Source: Alphaproteobacteria bacterium
GTDB taxonomy: Bacteria > Myxococcota_A > UBA796 > GCA-2862545
Direction of reading: 5' to 3'
Assembly (NCBI GenBank): GCA_020632915.1
Contig: JACKEP010000005.1
Coordinates: forward strand, 340,659 to 404,658
DNA length: 64,000 nt
In this document: in pieces, positions 63,034 through 64,000 of the stretch
Layout of the letters: the number at the start of each line of letters is the position of its first letter
How positions within the stretch are numbered: position 1 is the first letter of the stretch
The notes under the pieces: model-generated
Told to the model about the DNA's origin: nothing
Databases searched by the model: none
What the model saw: the letters and a program-made list of their open reading frames with translations, nothing else
Position numbers and translations under genes: made by a program

Positions 63034-63882
63034 TCAGGCGGGGCGTCGGAACCGGTAGGGGTGGGCCGGGTAGGTGCCCAGCACGCGCAGCTCGTGGCTG
63101 AAGAAGCGCAGCTCCTCCATCGCGCGGGCGACGGCCGGCACCGCGGGGTGGCCCTCGAAGTCGATCGCGAACTGCGCCCAGCGAAACCCGCCGAGCTGGT
63201 AGGACTCGAGCTTGTGCAGGTTGACCCCGTTCGTCGCGAAGCCGCCCAGGGCCTTGTAGAGGGCGGCGGGGATGTTGCGCACGCGGAACAGGCAGGAGGT
63301 GACCAGCGGGCCGGCCGTGGCGCCGGGGTCACGCGCCGACTCGGCCATGACGAGGAACCGGGTGGTGTTGTCGGCGGCGTCCTCGATGTCGGCGTCGAGC
63401 ACCGTGAGCCCGGCGAGCTCGCCGGCGAGCGTGGACGCCAGCGCCGCGACGCCGGGGTCGCCGAGCGCGGCCACGTCGAGGGCGGCCCCTGACGTGTCGC
63501 GGCTGGCCACGGGCTTGATCGCGTGCCGGTGGAGGTAGGTGCGGCACTGGGCGAGCGCCTGGGGGTGGCTGCGTGCCTCGCGGACCTGCGCGCGCGTGGC
63601 GCCGGGGACGCCCAGGAGCTGGTGGTGCACGGGCTGGTAGTGCTCGCCGATGATGTGCAGGCTGCGCTGGGGCAGGAGGCGGTGGATGTCGGCCACGCGC
63701 CCGGCCTGGCTGTTCTCGACCGGCAACATGCCGAGCTCGGCCTGTCCGCCCTCCACGGCGTCGAACACCGCGTCGAACGACGGGCACGGCATCACGGCGT
63801 GATCGGGGCAGGCCGCGCGGCACGCCAGGTGCGAGTAGGCGCCCAGCTCGCCCTGGAAGGCCACGCGTCGGGGTGGGGTCAT
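63034..63882 (-). CDS. pheA: Prephenate dehydratase with ACT domain
   Basis: A 282-residue monofunctional enzyme converting prephenate to phenylpyruvate. ATG 63882 gives MTPPRRVAFQGELGAYSHLA. Catalytic features are MLPVENSQAGRVADIHRLL, ASRDTSGAALDVA (the TRDT motif as SRDT) and DNTTRFLVMAE. The C-terminal ACT domain has LHKLESYQLGGFRWAQFAID; the usual ESRP phenylalanine-binding motif is ESYQ, so feedback inhibition may be weakened. There is no fused chorismate mutase. It is convergent with thrB. Confidence 0.92.
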   Translation of the reverse strand: MTPPRRVAFQGELGAYSHLACRAACPDHAVMPCPSFDAVFDAVEGGQAELGMLPVENSQAGRVADIHRLLPQRSLHIIGEHYQPVHHQLLGVPGATRAQVREARSHPQALAQCRTYLHRHAIKPVASRDTSGAALDVAALGDPGVAALASTLAGELAGLTVLDADIEDAADNTTRFLVMAESARDPGATAGPLVTSCLFRVRNIPAALYKALGGFATNGVNLHKLESYQLGGFRWAQFAIDFEGHPAVPAVARAMEELRFFSHELRVLGTYPAHPYRFRRPA

Positions 63883-63966
63883 CCGCCGTCCTGCTCGGGT
63901 CCGCAGCGTCGTACCCGCTGACCCCGACAGCGTCCACGCCACGCGCACGGCCGAGAAAGCAGCGAA

Positions 63967-63988
63967 CCCGCGAGCCGAGGCTCGCGGG
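63967..63988. terminator. Strong GC hairpin near the window end
   Basis: CCCGCGAGC (63967-63975) and GCTCGCGGG (63980-63988) pair perfectly across CGAG. On the minus strand it is followed by TTCGCTGCTTTCTC, which suits a terminator for a minus-strand gene beyond the window edge. On the plus strand no T-run follows. Confidence 0.45.
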
Positions 63989-64000
63989 CTGCTGAAGGTG

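Overview
The window is very GC-rich (roughly 70% or more by eye), gene-dense DNA from a Gram-negative bacterium, most likely an uncultured member of the Myxococcota (former Deltaproteobacteria). The support is: a MYXO-CTERM-like sorting tail on one surface lipoprotein, many short-lipobox lipoproteins with acidic linkers, secreted proteins with thrombospondin type 3 calcium repeats, a very large Ser/Thr kinase overlapping an ECF sigma factor, and outer-membrane components (a TolC-type channel, a beta-barrel, a LolA-like carrier). No IS element, CRISPR array, prophage or rRNA was seen. Gene order looks chromosomal, mixing housekeeping genes with lineage-specific envelope genes.

Layout. (1) 1-5.9 kb: 3' end of an RND efflux pump continuous with a TolC-type channel, then three secreted proteins. 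(2) 5.9-16.4 kb: inositol monophosphatase, a run of propeller/NHL-repeat lipoproteins (three tandem paralogues), a small cytochrome-like lipoprotein, thrS without a TGS domain, and a cytochrome c/copper monooxygenase lipoprotein. (3) 16.4-20.3 kb: alpha/beta hydrolase, agmatine deiminase plus N-carbamoylputrescine amidase (putrescine synthesis), and a SCO1-like copper protein. (4) 20.5-29.0 kb: a compact aryl-polyene/flexirubin-type pigment cluster in two convergent operons: aromatic ammonia lyase, ketosynthase, chain-length-factor-like ketosynthase, dehydratase and ketoreductase on +, and ACP, acyl-AMP ligase/dehydratase fusion and flavin-dependent halogenase on -. (5) 29.2-33 kb: a sulfatase lipoprotein coupled to a large SGNH-like protein. 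(6) 33-38 kb: GAF/Fis-like regulator divergent from a kinase-ECF pair. (7) 38.3-45 kb: EVE-domain protein, three further paralogues of a secreted beta-domain family (one apparently broken by an in-frame stop), small membrane and lipoproteins, and an ArsR-type regulator with a clear upstream palindrome. (8) 45-51.6 kb: three lipoproteins of the sulfatase/alkaline phosphatase fold surrounding amtB-glnK. (9) 51.7-54.9 kb: tmk-lipB-serS followed by two tRNA-Ser genes, a tRNA-Arg gene and a terminator. (10) 55-60.9 kb: a probable operon of GbsR-type regulator, LolA-like protein, two FtsX-type permeases, ATPase and outer-membrane barrel, which looks like a dedicated trans-envelope export route. (11) 60.9-64 kb: 3-hydroxyisobutyryl-CoA hydrolase-like protein, homoserine kinase and prephenate dehydratase.

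Four-base start/stop overlaps (GTGA, ATGA, TTGA) occur at most operon junctions, so translational coupling is general here. Functions were assigned by reading motifs in the translated sequence; no database search was run. The strongest candidates for new biology are the halogenase-containing aryl-polyene cluster, the RND-TolC fusion, the LolA/ABC/barrel operon, the sulfatase-fold lipoproteins with decayed active sites, and the secreted protein family seen in four copies.
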